The translations under genes were made by a program, and so were the position numbers. The notes beneath the pieces are model-generated. The model saw only the letters and a list, made by a program, of their open reading frames with translations, did not search any database and was not told the origin of the DNA. From Solobacterium sp. UBA636 (GTDB taxonomy: Bacteria > Bacillota_I > Bacilli_A > Erysipelotrichales > Erysipelotrichaceae), in the NCBI GenBank assembly GCA_002299675.1, contig DBOW01000053.1, positions 13,454 through 20,150 on the forward strand: DNA of 6,697 nt. The letters are read 5' to 3'. How positions within the stretch are numbered: position 1 is the stretch's first letter; each line of letters opens with the position of its first letter. Of the stretch, positions 4,524 through 6,697 are shown one piece after another.

Positions 4524-5509
4524 TTTCTCTTTTTAAATAAACGTTTAAAGAAAGCTTTTATGCCCTTTTCCTCTGTTTCTCTGATTTCCTCTTTAAGACC
4601 TAAATAGGTTTTTAAAGCTTCCATTTTATTTGTGGCATCTTTATAGCCAAGTTCATAGAGATCTACAAGCTTGTTTACATCTTTTTCAAGTCTGGAGATA
4701 TCTACCGGTTCACTTGGTTCTATAAGAAATAATTCACCTTTTGAAGCCATTTCTTCTATCTTTAAGGTATCCTCGTTATACTTGCTGTTTGTTCGCTTTA
4801 AGGCTTCAATAAACTTAGGATATCTGTTATAGAAGGTACGCTCCAGGAAGAATTCTGGTGGTATTTCTTTGCGCTTATAGGATAATGGACGGGTAGATAC
4901 AACCACTATTTTTTTCATATTGTGTTCCAGCGCAAAATCAATTGGAAATTTAGAGTTACAGCCACCATCAAGATAATACTGACCATCTATTTCAACCATC
5001 GAAGATAAAAGAGGCATGGAACTTGTAGCCTGTAAGGCCTTAAAGAAAGTCTCTTTACCTAGATGATTGGACAGATAATCAAGTTCACCGGTTTCAACAT
5101 TGGTACAGCCAACATAGAGGTTTCTGGTTGAATTAAAAAGCCTGTCTTCATTGAGCTGCTGAATTTCATCAAAATCCTCAAACATCACTTTGAAGCCAAC
5201 AATAGATCCCGATTCCATAAAGGCTCTTACACCCACAAAACGGGGATTGTCTCTGTTCTTTAAAATTCCAACTGCACTTCTGCCACGGTTGCCAGCTACA
5301 TAGTTGGCACCATTTAGGCCACCGGCTGAAATACCCAGAACATTGTTTATATTGATTTTATTATCCATCAGGCAATCTAAAACACCAGCGGTATATAAAC
5401 CCCTGAAGGCACCACCTTCAAGAACCAGAGTGGCATTTACTTCACTGTTATCGGCATAATAAAGTTTAATGGAATCTATTCTTTCATTAATATCTTTTTC
5501 TTCACTCAT
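4520..5509 (-). CDS. patatin-like phospholipase (YjjU/RssA-like)
   Basis: A Ser-Asp dyad lipid acyl hydrolase of 329 residues. The patatin domain (about 26-205) has the oxyanion loop EGGAFRGLY (31-39), the nucleophile elbow GISAG with Ser61, and the DGG motif with Asp181, all intact. The C-terminal part (about 206-329) is helical and charged and ends in a basic, aromatic tail (KAFFKRLFKKRK) that could hold the protein at the inner membrane face. No signal peptide is seen. The likely activity is release of fatty acids from phospholipids or related esters; the actual substrate is not known. The ATG at 5507-5509 overlaps the esterase stop by 8 nt, with AGG at 5519-5521 as a modest ribosome binding site, and the lipid kinase starts on its stop codon. 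Confidence 0.88.
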   Translation of the reverse strand: MSEEKDINERIDSIKLYYADNSEVNATLVLEGGAFRGLYTAGVLDCLMDNKININNVLGISAGGLNGANYVAGNRGRSAVGILKNRDNPRFVGVRAFMESGSIVGFKVMFEDFDEIQQLNEDRLFNSTRNLYVGCTNVETGELDYLSNHLGKETFFKALQATSSMPLLSSMVEIDGQYYLDGGCNSKFPIDFALEHNMKKIVVVSTRPLSYKRKEIPPEFFLERTFYNRYPKFIEALKRTNSKYNEDTLKIEEMASKGELFLIEPSEPVDISRLEKDVNKLVDLYELGYKDATNKMEALKTYLGLKEEIRETEEKGIKAFFKRLFKKRK

Positions 5510-6251
5510 ACATTAATACCTGAATCATAAAAGGAAGCTGTTTATCCCAGTTTGCCTCATTGTGTTCACCACCTGGTATCATGCGGCTGGTTACATTTAC
5601 ACCCTTGAGCCCCAGCAGCTTATTTATTTCCAAGAAGTCTCTCATACCTCTTGGCATCTCTAAATCTAAAGTACCATAGTCGGTATATAATACTGATTCA
5701 TCAAGTTCAACATTCTTAATAAAGTTCTTAAAATCCTTTTTACACAAATAATAGGCTGGAGATAATGAAGCAGCTTTTGAAAAAATCTCGTTATACTTCA
5801 ATAACGCATAGGTGGCAATTAATCCACCCATAGAGGAACCACCTATAAAAGTAGCTTCTCTAAACGGAATAGTACGGAATCTTTCATCAATCATTGGCTT
5901 AAGCTCATTAATAAACCATTCCAGTGTATCATCCGCATAACACTCATGCCACCTTCCTTCCAGGTACATTGGGAACGGTCCATATTCATCATTTCTCTCG
6001 CCATCTGAGCCTCGATGACATTCCACACTTACGACAATAAGATCTACCCTGTTTTCATCCAGATAGTCGGCCATTCTCCATGATCTTCCATAGGTAGCTT
6101 CATGATCCAGAAACACATTCTGACCATCAAACATATAAAGAACCGGATAACACTTCTCCGACACCTGGTAATCATTAGGCAGATATATAAATAGCTTTCT
6201 GTCCTCCACACCTGTATAGGCGGGAAACTCTACATATTCTTTAATTAACAT
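5502..6251 (-). CDS. alpha/beta-hydrolase of the esterase D / IroE-BesA type
   Basis: A putative serine carboxylesterase of 249 residues with no signal peptide. N-terminal IYLPNDYQVSEKCYPVLYMFDGQNVF (about 22-47) is the characteristic first part of the PF00756 fold. GGSSMGG (137-143) carries nucleophile Ser140. His230 in GGEHNEANW is the catalytic histidine, and Asp191 or Asp196 are candidates for the acid. This family includes S-formylglutathione hydrolases, feruloyl esterases and siderophore-ester hydrolases; the DGQN plus GGEHNEANW pattern fits the enterobactin-esterase-like branch, but no siderophore genes are nearby, so a general acyl esterase is safer. It heads the operon with patatin and lipid kinase. 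No Shine-Dalgarno sequence precedes the ATG, and a -10 element lies only 11 nt upstream, so the mRNA may be nearly leaderless. Confidence 0.85.
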   Translation of the reverse strand: MLIKEYVEFPAYTGVEDRKLFIYLPNDYQVSEKCYPVLYMFDGQNVFLDHEATYGRSWRMADYLDENRVDLIVVSVECHRGSDGERNDEYGPFPMYLEGRWHECYADDTLEWFINELKPMIDERFRTIPFREATFIGGSSMGGLIATYALLKYNEIFSKAASLSPAYYLCKKDFKNFIKNVELDESVLYTDYGTLDLEMPRGMRDFLEINKLLGLKGVNVTSRMIPGGEHNEANWDKQLPFMIQVLMYE

Positions 6252-6261
6252 AACATAGATT

Positions 6262-6270
6262 ATTGTATCA
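6262..6270 (-). promoter_or_regulatory. extended -10 promoter for the esterase-patatin-kinase operon
   Basis: On the minus strand TG-A-TACAAT (6270-6262) is an extended -10 with 5 of 6 matches. The region 16-18 bp upstream falls in the preceding terminator and has no good -35. The predicted start is near 6255, only 3-5 nt before the ATG at 6249-6251. Confidence 0.45.
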
Positions 6271-6300
6271 GAAAAAAGAGCCAGGTATATACCCGACTCT
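6271..6300 (-). terminator. intrinsic terminator of the EF-G-like gene
   Basis: On the minus strand AGAGTCGGGT (6300-6291), loop ATAT and ACCTGGCTCT (6286-6277) form a 10-bp stem with two G-U pairs, followed directly by TTTTTTC. It begins 7 nt past the stop codon at 6308-6310. Confidence 0.85.
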
Positions 6301-6307
6301 TCAGCAA

Positions 6308-6697
6308 TTAATCCTCGCTGTCGTCCTTGAAATTAGATTCCTTAATAACCTTTTCGGCAACATTCTGTGGAGCTACATCATAATGGTCAAAAGAAATTGC
6401 ATATTTACCACGACCCTGAGATAAAGCTCTCAGCTCAATGGCATACTTCTGCATCTCGCTTGATGGAACCTCAGCTTCAATTACCTGTACACCATCATGC
6501 ATCTCCATGCCCATTACAAGACCCCTTCTCTTATTAAGGTCACCAATAATAGCGCCAGTATATTCCTCAGGAACAAATACCTTAACCTTGCTGACAGGTT
6601 CTAACAGCTGTGGCTTAGCCTTAGGCATACCAGCCTTGTAGGCCAGTCTGGCTGCTGACTTAAACGCAATTTCCTTAGAATCTACCGGATGATAAGA
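6308..6697 (-). CDS. EF-G-like translation factor, C-terminal 129 residues (continues beyond right edge)
   Basis: The frame is open through the right edge, so the ATG at 6626-6628 is internal and not the start. The visible part begins SYHPVDSKEIAFKSAARLAY, then AGMPKAKPQLLEPVSKVKVF, GAIIGDLNKRRGLVMGME, VIEAEVP, ELRALSQGRGKYAISFDHYD, and ends with an acidic tail (KDDSED). These are the end of domain IV and domain V of the EF-G/FusA family, GTPases that move tRNAs and mRNA on the ribosome. HPVDSKEIAFK and GMPKAKPQLLEP resemble the EF-G paralogue found in many Firmicutes rather than the rpsL-rpsG-linked main fusA, and no str-operon genes flank it. Whether it is the paralogue or the essential factor needs the missing GTPase domain. 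Confidence 0.85.
   Translation of the reverse strand, partial: SYHPVDSKEIAFKSAARLAYKAGMPKAKPQLLEPVSKVKVFVPEEYTGAIIGDLNKRRGLVMGMEMHDGVQVIEAEVPSSEMQKYAIELRALSQGRGKYAISFDHYDVAPQNVAEKVIKESNFKDDSED

Noticed and set aside
6438..6641. Open frame of 67 codons on the plus strand
   Set aside because: Antisense to the conserved C-terminus of the EF-G-like gene, with low-complexity composition.

Overview
The window looks like chromosomal DNA of a low-GC Firmicute (Bacillota). The evidence is the A/T-rich third positions, strong AGGAGG-type ribosome binding sites, sigmaA-like promoters, and the classic Firmicute order ybeY-dgkA-cdd-era. A gut Clostridia or Erysipelotrichia lineage would fit, but the sequence alone does not fix the family. 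No phage, insertion sequence, CRISPR array, tRNA or rRNA is visible.

Layout. (1) Positions 1-1265, minus strand: a tightly packed housekeeping operon, read ybeY, dgkA, cdd, era (era runs off the left edge). Junctions overlap or lie within 2 nt. The genes cover 16S rRNA/ribosome maturation (YbeY, Era), recycling of lipid phosphate carriers (DgkA-type kinase) and pyrimidine salvage (cytidine deaminase). (2) 1266-1352: an 87-bp divergent promoter region. (3) 1353-2447, plus strand: a membrane-anchored HtrA/DegP-type serine protease with one PDZ domain and a terminator just after it. (4) 2448-2959: about 510 bp with no large gene. It holds what looks like a complete, compact type I toxin-antitoxin locus: a 35-residue hydrophobic peptide gene on the minus strand with a long structured leader, and a convergent plus-strand promoter and terminator that would make a roughly 90-nt RNA antisense to the 3' end of the peptide mRNA. 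(5) 2960-3589, minus: a free-standing cytosolic ankyrin-repeat protein with its own promoter and terminator. (6) 3624-6251, minus: a three-gene operon read esterase, patatin-like phospholipase, YegS/DagK-type lipid kinase. The coding regions overlap by 8 and 3 or 4 nt, which suggests coupled translation and a shared role in membrane-lipid or acyl-ester turnover. (7) 6308-6697, minus: the C-terminal part of an EF-G-like translation factor, followed by a strong terminator.

The most interesting part is region 4. Its peptide mRNA is predicted to carry a 5'-terminal hairpin, a hairpin masking the Shine-Dalgarno sequence, an upstream decoy Shine-Dalgarno able to compete for the masking strand, and 5' and 3' ends that are complementary to each other through an imperfect inverted repeat. 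This layout resembles known type I toxins regulated by RNA folding and antisense RNA. I do not recognise the peptide as a named family, and all RNA structure here is read by eye.
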